A DNA stretch of 64,000 nt from Cupriavidus sp. AU9028 (GCF_019795295.1 NZ_JAIMCG010000018.1:24481-88480), one strand, 5' to 3'. Counted from the stretch's first letter, positions 25,539-33,852 are shown. Numbers and translations are program-made. Notes: generated from the sequence alone by a model not told the origin.

Positions 25539-25943
25539 CTAGCGCCGTCTGCTGCCTCCGCGCCGCGCCGCACGCAGATCGACGGAGACGACTTCGCTGC
25601 CGCGATCGTCGGTGCCCTCCGTGCAATCTTCGATACACAGTTCCCCGGCCAGTTCTCGTCGCAGGGCGTTGAGGATGATGTGAAAGGCCGAGGTGTTCGA
25701 TTCTCTGTCATAGAGCGGGAAACACGCGGCGAGCTGATGCGCGCGGCGCACGATGGCATGCAGGCGGGCGATTTCCCACAGCAGGGCGCGGACTTCGGGC
25801 GTGCGGTTGCGCTGGTACATGGCCTTCATGTCGCCCCGCGTCAGAGGCGGGCGAAACCGACGCTGCTCGGGCTCGCTGGCGGTATCGACTTCGCCGGAGG
25901 CCACTGCCGTGGCCCAAAGATGCTCGTTGCCGCGCGAATGCAT
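25539..25943 (-). CDS. Uncharacterised SOS-regulated protein
   Basis: A 134-residue soluble protein I do not recognise. The chosen ATG at 25943 lies 28 bases after a LexA box; an internal ATG (MKAMYQRN, 25829) is an alternative. The most conserved-looking part is RPPLTRGDMKAMYQRNRTPEVRALLWEIARLH, a basic and helical region, followed by a possible strand-helix part (SAFHIILNALRRELAGELCIED) and an Arg-rich tail. It is the first gene after a LexA box and precedes the SRAP gene by 51 bases, so a role in DNA damage handling is a reasonable inference from context only. Confidence 0.75.
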   Translation of the reverse strand: MHSRGNEHLWATAVASGEVDTASEPEQRRFRPPLTRGDMKAMYQRNRTPEVRALLWEIARLHAIVRRAHQLAACFPLYDRESNTSAFHIILNALRRELAGELCIEDCTEGTDDRGSEVVSVDLRAARRGGSRRR

Positions 25944-25971
25944 TTGCCAGGATGCGCCGAGGTCACATGAA

Positions 25972-25991
25972 TACTGTATGGATATACAGTA
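25972..25991 (-). promoter_or_regulatory. LexA (SOS) box
   Basis: TACTGTATGGATATACAGTA has both CTGT/ACAG half-sites at the correct spacing and matches the consensus at all outer positions. It lies 28 bases before the start codon of the unknown gene at 25943, which is followed by the SRAP gene on the minus strand. Confidence 0.92.
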
Positions 25992-26085
25992 TATCCGACC
26001 TGTGGCGGCCCTGGCCCAGGAGAGCGGCAACGCGAGCCCTCCCTGGCGCGCGGGATGGCCCGGCGATGCAGAGCAGAGACAGGGA

Positions 26086-26193
26086 TCAGGACTGCTGCAG
26101 AGCCAGCGCCGACACCGAGGTAAGCCACCCGGTAACGAGGCACACGCCGATCCAGCCGCTCGCGATGAGGACGATGTCTCGCCAGTTCAACAT
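26086..26193 (-). CDS. Small single-span membrane protein
   Basis: A 35-residue reading frame starting at ATG 26193 with a GGGAG site six bases upstream. It begins MLNWRDIVLIASGWIGVCLV and continues as a hydrophobic segment to the end (SVSALALQQS). The amphipathic start followed by one membrane helix is typical of real small membrane proteins. It lies divergent from, and behind, the SOS box. No homologue is recognised. An imperfect cruciform (26228-26289) lies in its leader. Confidence 0.5.
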   Translation of the reverse strand: MLNWRDIVLIASGWIGVCLVTGWLTSVSALALQQS

Positions 26194-26479
26194 GTCAATC
26201 TCCCGCCTGTGCGTGTCGCTTGCAGAACGAGAAGACAAAAGGCCTTCGCCGGTCCGATTTCAGGGACCGGAGAGCGGGGTTGCTTCTCGCATGACGCTAA
26301 GCCTAGTCAAGCCGGCAAGGGATGAGCGGGGCGAGTTGTAAGGGAGTTTTTCAATGCTGCGTACTGCCGTCTCGGGCAGCGCAATCTGTAAGGGCGCTGT
26401 ATCAGGCAGCCCGAAGGGCCAGGGCGGAAGACAAGCGCGAGAAGGAAGGAGGGAAGGGACGAGGGAAGGGAGGCAGAAG
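26194..26479. other. Intergenic region with nested inverted repeats
   Basis: No gene found. CGAGAAG (26228-26234) pairs with CTTCTCG (26283-26289), enclosing CCGGTCC (26249-26255) with GGACCGG (26264-26270). The right half is a purine-rich stretch (26420-26485) without coding character. Confidence 0.5.
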
Positions 26480-26507
26480 CGAAAAGAGGATGGCAGGCGG
26501 CCATCCT
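26480..26507 (-). terminator. Intrinsic terminator of the DUF2188 gene
   Basis: AGGATGGC (26487-26494) pairs with GCCATCCT (26500-26507), and on the minus strand it runs into CTTTTC. It follows the stop codon of the gene at 26530 by 23 bases. Confidence 0.75.
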
Positions 26508-26529
26508 CCTGGGCGGATCGGCGGGAGGG

Positions 26530-26739
26530 TCAGGGCGTGCCGCCGAAATGGCGGCGCGATTCGATGCGCCCGTCGTCGCCATGAACGATCAGGTCCACCT
26601 TGTCCAGGCGGGCTTTCTCGCCGCCGGCGGCGACGGCTTCTTCGCGCGAGGGATAGTGCGAGGTGGCGCCGTCGGTTCCCTCGACTTCGACGGCCCAGCC
26701 ATTGCGCGTGGTGGGAATGACGTGGACATTCCGGTTCAT
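26530..26739 (-). CDS. DUF2188 domain protein, copy 1
   Basis: A 69-residue protein from ATG 26739 with a GAGGAG site upstream. It reads NVHVIPTTRNGWAVEVEGTDGATSHYPSREEAVAAG and ends KVDLIVHGDDGRIESRRHFGGTP, the standard DUF2188 layout: two beta-hairpins, one helix, and a closing strand with an HG-DG-I motif. The function of DUF2188 is unknown; members are small, soluble and often occur in several copies. Two related genes lie just upstream on the same strand. Confidence 0.85.
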   Translation of the reverse strand: MNRNVHVIPTTRNGWAVEVEGTDGATSHYPSREEAVAAGGEKARLDKVDLIVHGDDGRIESRRHFGGTP

Positions 26740-26803
26740 CGGCGTGTTCTCCTCTTGCAGCGGAGCAGGGGCCCCGAAAGCGGGCAGGACGATACGCCGC
26801 GCG

Positions 26804-27013
26804 TCAGGCCACCAGCATTTCGTGCTCGGCGAGCCGGCGGATCTCGCCGTCGCGTTCCTGCACCAGCAGCCCGACACCGCGACGCCGCGCCGCGGCCATC
26901 GCGAGCTGCAATGCGTCGTCGCGCGCGTCGTACTTGAGGATGGAAGTGGCTTGTCCTTCCACCGTCAGTTCCCACCCGCTGAGGGTGGCTTTCAGGACGA
27001 AATTGCGTGGCAT
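26804..27013 (-). CDS. Divergent DUF2188-like protein, copy 2
   Basis: A 69-residue protein with the same plan as its neighbours: NFVLKATLSGWELTVEGQATSILKYDARDDALQLAMAAARRRGVGLLVQERDGEIRRLAEHEML. The W at the end of the first hairpin, the central helix and the closing LLV-E-DGEI strand align with DUF2188, but identity is low and the HG pair is lost. It is the middle member of a run of three. The function is unknown. Confidence 0.75.
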   Translation of the reverse strand: MPRNFVLKATLSGWELTVEGQATSILKYDARDDALQLAMAAARRRGVGLLVQERDGEIRRLAEHEMLVA

Positions 27014-27119
27014 GGTAGTCGGTCCGGAGCACACAGAGAGATTGCATCGTAGTCCACCGGTGCGGTCGGCAAAATGGGTGTCCGTCCTACGCGGCGGCCG
27101 CCTCCCGCACTGGCTCGCA

Positions 27120-27344
27120 TCAGCCGCGCACGTTGGCCGGATCGTTGCCAAAGCTGTTGCGCATGCGGATCTGACCGTCGCGGCCATGGACGAGCAGCTC
27201 GACCTGCTCGCGACGGGCGATGTCGGTGGCCGCTTCGATCGCTTCTTCCTGGGTCGGGTGATGGGAACTCGGTGCCGCGTCGCCTTCGCGGCTGACATTC
27301 CAGCCGGTGCCGTGCGGTACGACATGGATGTTCTTCGATCGCAT
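27120..27344 (-). CDS. DUF2188 domain protein, copy 3
   Basis: A 74-residue protein reading NIHVVPHGTGWNVSREGDAAPSSHHPTQEEAIEAATDIARREQVELLVHGRDGQIRMRNSFGNDP, a full DUF2188 match and clearly related to the gene at 26530 (HVIP/HVVP, LIVHGDDGRI/LLVHGRDGQI, and a terminal S-F/H-FG). The ATG at 27344 follows a GGAG stretch. Its separation from copy 2 is 106 bases. Confidence 0.87.
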   Translation of the reverse strand: MRSKNIHVVPHGTGWNVSREGDAAPSSHHPTQEEAIEAATDIARREQVELLVHGRDGQIRMRNSFGNDPANVRG

Positions 27345-27480
27345 GGTCTGCTCCTTGTAGTGGTCCCTTATTTCTAAGGCCGGACGACTGGCGGGGGTAT
27401 CCGCTCGTCCGACAGGAGCCGCATCCGGCGCCCTTGTCGCGTGCTAGCATCGATTGCATGAGGACCACGGGAGAATTGCC

Positions 27481-27795
27481 ATGCCCAAGCGCGAACGGAC
27501 CGGCCGCGCGTTGCAGGACGAAGTCAGCCGCCGCATTCAGCGGCTGGACGAAATCGTGGAGGACGGGGTGCGCGTCAGAGTGCCGCAGCCGCAGCCGCAT
27601 CCTCGCGATGTCCGCGGTCGCAACTGGGATATGCAGGGCTTCAGCCACGTGCGCGGATACGAACGAGCGATCCGCGCGGTGGTGGACAAGGTGCGGGACG
27701 AGTACGACCTGGCGCCAGAGTTGACGCGCGGCGATCCGTTTGCGCCGGTGCAGCAGGCCGACCAGGAACGGGCAGCGCAGAACCCGTTCGGCTGA
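27481..27795 (+). CDS. Small hypothetical protein
   Basis: A 104-residue hydrophilic protein starting at ATG 27481, seven bases after GGGAGA. It has a helical N-terminus (ALQDEVSRRIQRLDEIVEDGVRVRVPQPQPHPRDVRG), a short aromatic motif NWDMQGFSHVRGY, and a charged helix ERAIRAVVDKVRDEYDLAPE. It resembles no family I can name. It converges on the aldo/keto reductase gene. Confidence 0.7.
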   Translation: MPKRERTGRALQDEVSRRIQRLDEIVEDGVRVRVPQPQPHPRDVRGRNWDMQGFSHVRGYERAIRAVVDKVRDEYDLAPELTRGDPFAPVQQADQERAAQNPFG

Positions 27796-27828
27796 CCCCG
27801 GCGCTGCGCCGGGACGTGCCCGGCCGGA

Positions 27829-28803
27829 TCAATCCGATGTGGGCAGCGCGCCGGCCGGCGGCTGGGTTTGCGGTGCCTGGGGGACACCGGCCGCAACGTA
27901 GCGGAGAATGGTCTTCGCCAGGGCCTTGCCCTGTTCGCCCAGCTGCAGGTATTCGGCAGCAAGTGCCGCATTCTGCCGGATATGGTGGTCGGAGAACATC
28001 GAGGCGATCACGATGCCGCGGTCGCCCGCCATGCTCAGCGCGAAGTACATCGCGAGCTGGTTGTCGTCCAGCCGCGGCAATCCCAGCTCGGCGAGCGCCG
28101 CCCGCACGGCGGGCTGCGCCGCGCTCTCGGCGAGGCCAGCCGGCCCGCCAGCGTACGGCCGGGACACGAACCAGGTCTTGCCCTCTCCCTCCGGCACGGG
28201 CAGCCGGTCCAGCAGGTTCAGATTGGCCTCGAACAGCACCGCCTGCGCCCGGCTGGCAGTGGGGGAGTACACCATGTCGGCGGACTCGGCTGTCAAGCCC
28301 CAATGCCGGATCTTGCCGTCGCGCTGCGCGTCTTCGAGAAAGCGCAGCAGTTCATCGGTCACGACTTCGGACGAGGGCGGGTCGTGGATCATGTAGTAAT
28401 CGATGTAGCCGGTACGGAGCTGCCGCAGCGATTCCTCCAGGCAGTCGCGTGCATAGTCCACCGCGTAGTTCCGGTTGGCCAGGGCGACGCGGGACGCGGC
28501 GCTGACCATCTTCTGGCCGCCCGGCAGCCGCTTGAGCCAGCCGCGTGCAAAGCTCTTGGCCAGGCCAAGCGCGCGCGTATTGCGCGGCGGCACCACGCCG
28601 AACTTGGTGGTGACGGTCAGGTCCTGGCGCTTGTCGGCGATGAATTCGCCCAGCAGGCCCTCGGCTTCTCCAAAGCCGTACGAACGGGCGACATCGAAAT
28701 GGCGGATGCCATTGTCGTAAGCCGTATGGAGGGCTCGCAAGGCATCCTTCTTTCCCACCCGGCCCAGGATGGGGGCACAGCCAAATCCCAATCGGGTCGA
28801 CAT
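27829..28803 (-). CDS. aldo/keto reductase
   Basis: A 324-residue NAD(P)H-dependent reductase of the AKR superfamily. It starts STRLGFGCAPILGR; the catalytic Asp37 and Tyr42 are in FDVARSYGFGEAEGLLG, a Lys lies in VTTKFGV, and YIDYYMIHDPPSSEV contains the conserved His. It is shorter and more divergent after the barrel than standard AKRs, ending in a Pro-rich tail. It starts 23 bases after the stop of the GMC oxidoreductase gene on the same strand, and the two are probably one operon acting in the same oxidation-reduction pathway, whose substrate is not evident. Confidence 0.88.
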   Translation of the reverse strand: MSTRLGFGCAPILGRVGKKDALRALHTAYDNGIRHFDVARSYGFGEAEGLLGEFIADKRQDLTVTTKFGVVPPRNTRALGLAKSFARGWLKRLPGGQKMVSAASRVALANRNYAVDYARDCLEESLRQLRTGYIDYYMIHDPPSSEVVTDELLRFLEDAQRDGKIRHWGLTAESADMVYSPTASRAQAVLFEANLNLLDRLPVPEGEGKTWFVSRPYAGGPAGLAESAAQPAVRAALAELGLPRLDDNQLAMYFALSMAGDRGIVIASMFSDHHIRQNAALAAEYLQLGEQGKALAKTILRYVAAGVPQAPQTQPPAGALPTSD

Positions 28804-28826
28804 TCAACACTCCAGCAGGACAGATC

Positions 28827-30581
28827 TCACTGCGCGGTCTCGACAACGCGATCGGCAATGGTCTGGGCATTCGCACGGGCGACAGCTTGCGAACTGCTCT
28901 GCGCTGTCTGCGTGGCAAGGCCGTCGGCAATATGGTCTGCCAGACGGGCAGAGAGCGCCAGAATGGTCAGCGTCGGGTTGGCCTGACCGGAGGACGGAAA
29001 TACGGCGCTGCTGGCTACGTAGAGATTCTCGGTGCCGAACACGCGGCAGTTGGGATCGACCACGCCATCGCGCCAGTGCGACGCCATGCGCGCGGTGCCG
29101 ATCTGATGGAAACCATCGGCGGCCTGTGCCAGCGCGGCCTCGATACGTTGTTCGTCCTTGTACCAGTATTCGAGCTGGCCCACGCCGGTCCGGCGCAGAT
29201 GGCTGTCGAGCAGGGCATGGCAACGGATGACCGACTCGGCGTCGGCGTGCTGGTAGCGCAGGTCGATCTTGAGCCGCCGCATGCCGTGGCAGTCGGTGCT
29301 GTCGGCGAGGCTGACGCGGCTGTCCCACGAGGGCAGTTGCTCGGCATGATAATGCAGCGCATAGACGTTGCGCGGGCTGCGCAGGAAGAAGCCCGGCAGG
29401 CGCGGGCGCGCGAAATAGCGCCGGTAGACGAAGGGCGGCACGAAGGCGGCAATGCGCGGCAGATCGCGGCTGACATTGCGCAGATGCGCGAGCTGGTCGC
29501 GCCGTTCGCTGGCGCTGGTGACCAGTTTGGCGATCGCGGGCGGCGCGAGGAAGCGGCTGATGACCGGCGTGCGAAGCGCCAGGTAGGCGAAGGACAGGAT
29601 GCCGTTGCCATGCGCGGGATCCGCGGGAGGATGGTTGTCCAGCCACATCGCGGTATTGAGCAACCGCTGCTCGCGCTGCACGCGAGCGGGCACGGTGAAG
29701 CGGCGGCGAGCATAGAATCCGTCGCGATCGCGCTCGAAGTGGTAGACCGTTTTCGCGGCGTCCGAGTGGAAGCGTACGCTGGCGATCTTGCCGGAGATAT
29801 GTCCCATGTAGTGCCGGCCCAGCATGCCGCTGCGATTGCCGAGCCGGTCGCCGTGCCGCGCATTCGCGTTGAGCAGCAGGCGCGTGACTTCCAGCCCGCC
29901 GCAGGCCAGCACGAAGCGGTCGGCCTGGATGCGCGTGCGGGTGCTGCCGCTGGCCACCACGATGCTGGCGATGCGATCGCTGCCGGGCATCGGCTCGATC
30001 TCGACGCAGGTGGCGTTCAGCAGCAGGCCGGCCGAGGGGTCCTGCTCGAACCACTTGCGGTAGCGGCGCGCGAAGTTCGGCTCGCCGCTCCAGCGTTCGA
30101 GTTCAGAGGCCATGACATCGCCATCCTGGAAGCCGGCGGCGATGGCCATCCGCGCAGTCTTCGCGTCGAGGCGATCGAGCGTGAAGGCCGGTTGTCCGCA
30201 GTTGGCGTACTCGCAGGCCTTGGCATACCAGGGGGCGAGGGTGTCGATGGAGAACGGCCAAAATGCGCCGGGCGCGTAGTCGCGTTCCTCGAAGTCGATC
30301 GGGTCGAAGGGGATGCAGCGGCCGCCCCACAGCCACGAGGTGCCGCCGAACGCGCGGCGCACGGCGTCCTGCATGGGCGCGTGACGTTTGCCGTCGACAA
30401 TCTCGGCGTCGCACATCGCCTGGGCGTCGGCGTGGAAATTCTCGATGCCGCTTTCCACCAGGATCACGGGAATGCGGCGCTTGCTCAATTCCATGGCGCA
30501 GGTGATACCAGCCGGCCCGGAGCCGACGATGCAGACACCAGTCGTCAAGGTTGTTGCGTGCGTAGATGGGCGCAGTACCAT
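28827..30581 (-). CDS. GMC-family FAD-dependent oxidoreductase
   Basis: A 584-residue flavoprotein from ATG 30581, preceded by GGAGAGAAG. The N-terminal FAD-binding fold has GVCIVGSGPAGITCAMELSKR with a VESGIE acidic end, and the C-terminal part has QIGTARMASHWRDGVVDPNCRVFGTENLYVASSAVFPSSGQANPT, the GMC_oxred_C region with its His/Asn site. Members oxidise alcohols or sugars with oxygen or an electron carrier. There is no signal peptide, so it is cytoplasmic. With the downstream aldo/keto reductase it forms a two-gene unit. Confidence 0.9.
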   Translation of the reverse strand: MVLRPSTHATTLTTGVCIVGSGPAGITCAMELSKRRIPVILVESGIENFHADAQAMCDAEIVDGKRHAPMQDAVRRAFGGTSWLWGGRCIPFDPIDFEERDYAPGAFWPFSIDTLAPWYAKACEYANCGQPAFTLDRLDAKTARMAIAAGFQDGDVMASELERWSGEPNFARRYRKWFEQDPSAGLLLNATCVEIEPMPGSDRIASIVVASGSTRTRIQADRFVLACGGLEVTRLLLNANARHGDRLGNRSGMLGRHYMGHISGKIASVRFHSDAAKTVYHFERDRDGFYARRRFTVPARVQREQRLLNTAMWLDNHPPADPAHGNGILSFAYLALRTPVISRFLAPPAIAKLVTSASERRDQLAHLRNVSRDLPRIAAFVPPFVYRRYFARPRLPGFFLRSPRNVYALHYHAEQLPSWDSRVSLADSTDCHGMRRLKIDLRYQHADAESVIRCHALLDSHLRRTGVGQLEYWYKDEQRIEAALAQAADGFHQIGTARMASHWRDGVVDPNCRVFGTENLYVASSAVFPSSGQANPTLTILALSARLADHIADGLATQTAQSSSQAVARANAQTIADRVVETAQ

Positions 30582-30801
30582 TTGGGCTTCTCTCCGGCAG
30601 CCTCGTAGCGGGATGCCGGCGCGCACATCCCTGCCGCGCTCTCGTGGGGCGCCTGGCATTGTGGCTCGTCGGCAGGTGCCAATCTAGATTCGGCCCCGGG
30701 CATCGTCCGTGCGGTCGCGCACGTTATGTTGCGGTACGGAAGGCGACTGTGCCAGGGGTATCACCGCCGCCACTCGTGGGCGCGATCATGATGGAGATCG
30801 A

Positions 30802-32106
30802 ATGCAGGAAAGCGGACGCGACCAGGTCGCGGAACTGAAACGAAGCAAGGCGCAGGCGCGCAATCTGCTGCTCGGCGCGGTGCTGGTGTTTTTCGTCACG
30901 CTGGCGTTTCCGCCGGGCTTCGCGGTCGGCCTGATCCGGGCCATTGCGGAGGCGGCCATGGTGGGGGCGCTGGCCGACTGGTTCGCGGTCGCCGCGTTGT
31001 TCCGCCATATCCCGTTGCCGCTGGTCGGCGGTCATACCGCCATCATCCCTCGTCACAAGGACCAGATCGCGGACAACCTGGCGACCTTCGTGCAGGAGAA
31101 ATTCCTCGATGCCGATTCGCTGGTCGAGCTGATTCGGCGCAACGACCCGGCGCAGCGGCTGGCGCACTGGCTGAGCCGCCCCGCGAATGCGCAACGGGTA
31201 GGGCGCGCGGTGCTGCGGATCGCGAGCGGCATGCTGGAGCTGGTCGACGATGCGCGCATCCAGCGTTTTCTGCGCCGCGCCGCCCATGCGGCGATCGACC
31301 GCATCGACCTGTCCGGCTCGCTCGCGCAGATCCTCGACGCTCTTACCAGCAACGGGCGCCACCAGGAGCTGCTCGATGCTGCCATTGGGCAGCTGGTGCG
31401 GCTGCTGCAGCAGCCGTCGACGCGCGTCTTTATCGCCGGTACCATCGTGAACTGGCTCAAGACCGAGCACCCGCTGAAGGAGAAGGTGTTGCCGACCGAA
31501 TGGATCGGCACGCATGGATCGGAGATGATCGCGGACGCCGTCAACAAGGTGCTGGACCAGATCGGCGCCGACCCCGAGCATCAGCTGCGGCAGCGCTTCG
31601 ACGAAGCGGTCGCGCGGCTGGTGGACCGGCTGAAGCACGATGCCGATTTCGCCCGCCGGGTGGACGACATCCGGCGCTATGTGAAGGAAGACGAGGCGCT
31701 GAACCGGTATATCGCGGGCCTGTGGGGCAATATGCGCCGCTGGCTCCAGGCCGATATCGCACGCGAGGATTCGGTGCTCGGGGGGCGGGGTGCGGATGCG
31801 GCGCGCTGGCTCGGGCAGACGCTGAGCGCGGATGCTTCCCTGCGCGAGGCCATTGATGGACATCTGCAGGATGCGGCCCGCACGCTGGCCCCCGATTTTT
31901 CCCGCTTCCTGACCCGGCATATCCGCGACACCGTGCGCGGCTGGGAGGCGCGCGACATGGCGCAGGTGATCGAACTCAATATCGGCAAGGACCTGCAGCG
32001 GATCCGCATCAACGGCACCATTGTCGGCGGGGCGATCGGATGTGGCCTCTACCTGATCTCCTGGGGCCTGACGCACTGGCGCGGCATGGTGGACGTGGGC
32101 TTCTGA
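30802..32106 (+). CDS. DUF445 family membrane protein (YjiN-like)
   Basis: A 434-residue protein starting at ATG 30802, seven bases after GGAG. One membrane helix lies near residues 19-38 (NLLLGAVLVFFVTLAFPPGF) and another pair near ADWFAVAALF; the middle is a long helical cytoplasmic region and the C-terminus has a further segment (IVGGAIGCGLYLISWGLTHW). The motifs GALADWFAVAALFRHIPLPL and NGTIVGG are the DUF445 signature. The function of this family is unknown. It converges with the tRNA-Lys gene, and both use the terminator at 32149. Confidence 0.9.
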   Translation: MQESGRDQVAELKRSKAQARNLLLGAVLVFFVTLAFPPGFAVGLIRAIAEAAMVGALADWFAVAALFRHIPLPLVGGHTAIIPRHKDQIADNLATFVQEKFLDADSLVELIRRNDPAQRLAHWLSRPANAQRVGRAVLRIASGMLELVDDARIQRFLRRAAHAAIDRIDLSGSLAQILDALTSNGRHQELLDAAIGQLVRLLQQPSTRVFIAGTIVNWLKTEHPLKEKVLPTEWIGTHGSEMIADAVNKVLDQIGADPEHQLRQRFDEAVARLVDRLKHDADFARRVDDIRRYVKEDEALNRYIAGLWGNMRRWLQADIAREDSVLGGRGADAARWLGQTLSADASLREAIDGHLQDAARTLAPDFSRFLTRHIRDTVRGWEARDMAQVIELNIGKDLQRIRINGTIVGGAIGCGLYLISWGLTHWRGMVDVGF

Positions 32107-32148
32107 GCCCGGGCGTCCGGCCTGAGTCGAGCCAGGGCGCAAAGCAAA

Positions 32149-32182
32149 AACGCCGGAGGCGTGGCTGCGCTCCGGCGTTTCA
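32149..32182. terminator. Bidirectional terminator between DUF445 gene and tRNA-Lys
   Basis: AACGCCGGAG (32149-32158) pairs with CTCCGGCGTT (32170-32179), flanked by an A-run on the left and Ts on the right, so it can stop both converging transcripts. A near-copy occurs at 33914-33944. Confidence 0.8.
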
Positions 32183-32201
32183 ACATGCTTTCGGAATTCG
32201 G

Positions 32202-32277
32202 TGGTGGGGCGTGAGTGACTCGAACACTCGACCTACGGATTAAGAGTCCGCTGCTCTACCAACTGAGCTAACGCCCC
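32202..32277 (-). tRNA. tRNA-Lys(CTT), copy 1
   Basis: A full 76-base cloverleaf with encoded CCA on the minus strand. The acceptor stem pairs GGGGCGT with ACGCCCC, and the anticodon loop CTCTTAA gives CTT. The T-arm has GTTCGAGTC. An identical tRNA is at 33968-34043. Confidence 0.97.
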
Positions 32278-32290
32278 AACGAAGTCCGCT

Positions 32291-32319
32291 ATTCTAGCGC
32301 CGCGATTGCGGAAATGCAA
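32291..32319 (-). promoter_or_regulatory. Promoter of tRNA-Lys copy 1
   Basis: On the minus strand, TTGCAT and TAGAAT are separated by 17 bases, and the -10 element ends 13 bases before the tRNA. This is close to the sigma70 consensus. Confidence 0.8.
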
Positions 32320-32414
32320 GCCCCCCGCGCATGGCGCGGCAGGTGGCTACAATGGCGCGCTGTTGCGGAGCCGGCCAGCCGCTGCCGCCCACCAGACCCC
32401 CGTAAGGAGCCCCC

Positions 32415-33797
32415 TTGAGAACGTTGATCCTGACCCATGCCGACGTACTTGTCACGATGGATGCGCAGCGCCGCGAGATCCCCGACGGCGCGCTGGTGGC
32501 GCGCGGACCGGAGATCCTGTGGGTCGGGCCGACCGCGGACCTGCCGCCGACCTATCGGGCCAGTCTCGACGATGGCAGCGCGCAGCGGCTGGACATGCGT
32601 GGGCACGTCGTGATGCCGGGTCTGGTCAACACCCATCACCACATGTACCAGAGCCTGACCCGCGCGGTGCCGGCCGCGCAGAACGCGGAGCTGTTCGGCT
32701 GGCTCGAATCACTCTATCTGCTGTGGGCGCGGCTGACGCCCGAGATGATCCGGGTGTCGACGCGCACGGCGATGGCGGAGCTGATGCTGTCCGGTTGCAC
32801 TACCACCAGCGACCATCTGTACCTGTATCCGAACGGCTCGCGCCTTGACGATGCGATCGAGGCGGCCACGCAGATGGGCATGCGCTTTCATGCGGCGCGC
32901 GGTTCGATGAGCGTGGGACGCAGCCAGGGCGGCCTGCCGCCGGACTCGGTGGTGGAGCAGGAAGCGGCCATCCTGCGCGACAGCCAGCGGCTGATCGAGC
33001 AGTACCACGACGATGCGCGCCATGCCATGCTGCGCGTGGTGCTGGCGCCGTGTTCGCCGTTCTCGGTGTCGCGCGATCTGATGCGGGAGTCGGCGGCGAT
33101 GGCGCGGGCCTACGGTGTCTCGCTGCATACGCACCTGGCCGAGAACGACAACGATGTCGCCTACTCCCTGGAGCGCTTCGGCATGACGCCAGCGCAGTAC
33201 GCCGAGGATCTGGGCTGGGTCGGGCGCGATGTCTGGCACGCGCACTGCGTCAAGCTCGACGGCGACGGCGTGTCGCTGTTCGCGCGCACCGGCACCGGTG
33301 TCGCGCATTGCCCCTGCTCCAATATGCGCCTGGCTTCAGGCATCGCGCCGGTGCGCGCCATGCGCGATGCCGGCGTGCCGGTCGGGCTGGGCGTGGACGG
33401 CAGCGCCTCCAACGACGGTGCGCACCTGCTGGGCGAGGCGCGCCAGGCGATGCTGCTGCAGCGGGTCGGCTATGGTCCGGCGGCGATGAGCGCGCGCGAG
33501 GCGCTGGAAATCGCCACGCTGGGCGGTGCAAGGGTGCTGAACCGCGACGATATCGGCGCGCTGGCGCCCGGTATGTCGGCGGACGTCGTCGCGTTCGACC
33601 TGTCTGCGGTCGGCTATGCCGGGGCAGGGCACGATCCGGTGGCGGCGCTCGTGTTCTGCAATCCCGGCACGGTGTCGACCAGCGTGATCAACGGCCGCGT
33701 GGTGGTCAGCGAGGGCCGGCTGCTGACGGCGGATCTGCCGGCCGTGGTGGCGCGGCATCGGGAGCTGGCGCGCGAGCTGGTGCAGGGCGCGCGCTGA
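32415..33797 (+). CDS. 8-oxoguanine deaminase / hydroxyatrazine-type aminohydrolase
   Basis: A 460-residue amidohydrolase-superfamily enzyme starting with TTG at 32415, five bases after AAGGAG. Metal ligands are in NTHHHMYQ (His74, His76), HLAEND and HAHCVKL, and the Asp in GVDGSASND. It matches the family that includes 8-oxoguanine deaminase and the hydroxyatrazine hydrolase AtzB, which hydrolyse an exocyclic amine from a heteroaromatic ring; 8-oxoguanine is the more likely housekeeping substrate. The gene is bracketed by two identical tRNA-Lys genes and their terminators. Confidence 0.88.
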   Translation: MRTLILTHADVLVTMDAQRREIPDGALVARGPEILWVGPTADLPPTYRASLDDGSAQRLDMRGHVVMPGLVNTHHHMYQSLTRAVPAAQNAELFGWLESLYLLWARLTPEMIRVSTRTAMAELMLSGCTTTSDHLYLYPNGSRLDDAIEAATQMGMRFHAARGSMSVGRSQGGLPPDSVVEQEAAILRDSQRLIEQYHDDARHAMLRVVLAPCSPFSVSRDLMRESAAMARAYGVSLHTHLAENDNDVAYSLERFGMTPAQYAEDLGWVGRDVWHAHCVKLDGDGVSLFARTGTGVAHCPCSNMRLASGIAPVRAMRDAGVPVGLGVDGSASNDGAHLLGEARQAMLLQRVGYGPAAMSAREALEIATLGGARVLNRDDIGALAPGMSADVVAFDLSAVGYAGAGHDPVAALVFCNPGTVSTSVINGRVVVSEGRLLTADLPAVVARHRELARELVQGAR

Positions 33798-33852
33798 AGC
33801 AGGGTGGGCTGAAACAGGGCGGGCTGAAACAGGGCGGGCTGAAGCGGCGAGG
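33793..33852 (+). repeat. Four tandem 15-bp repeats over the stop codon
   Basis: GCTGAAGCAGGGTGG at 33793-33807 is followed by two copies of GCTGAAACAGGGCGG and a fourth, GCTGAAGCGGCGAGG. The first repeat contains the TGA stop of the aminohydrolase gene. The unit length is a multiple of three, and every copy holds a TGA. Confidence 0.9.
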
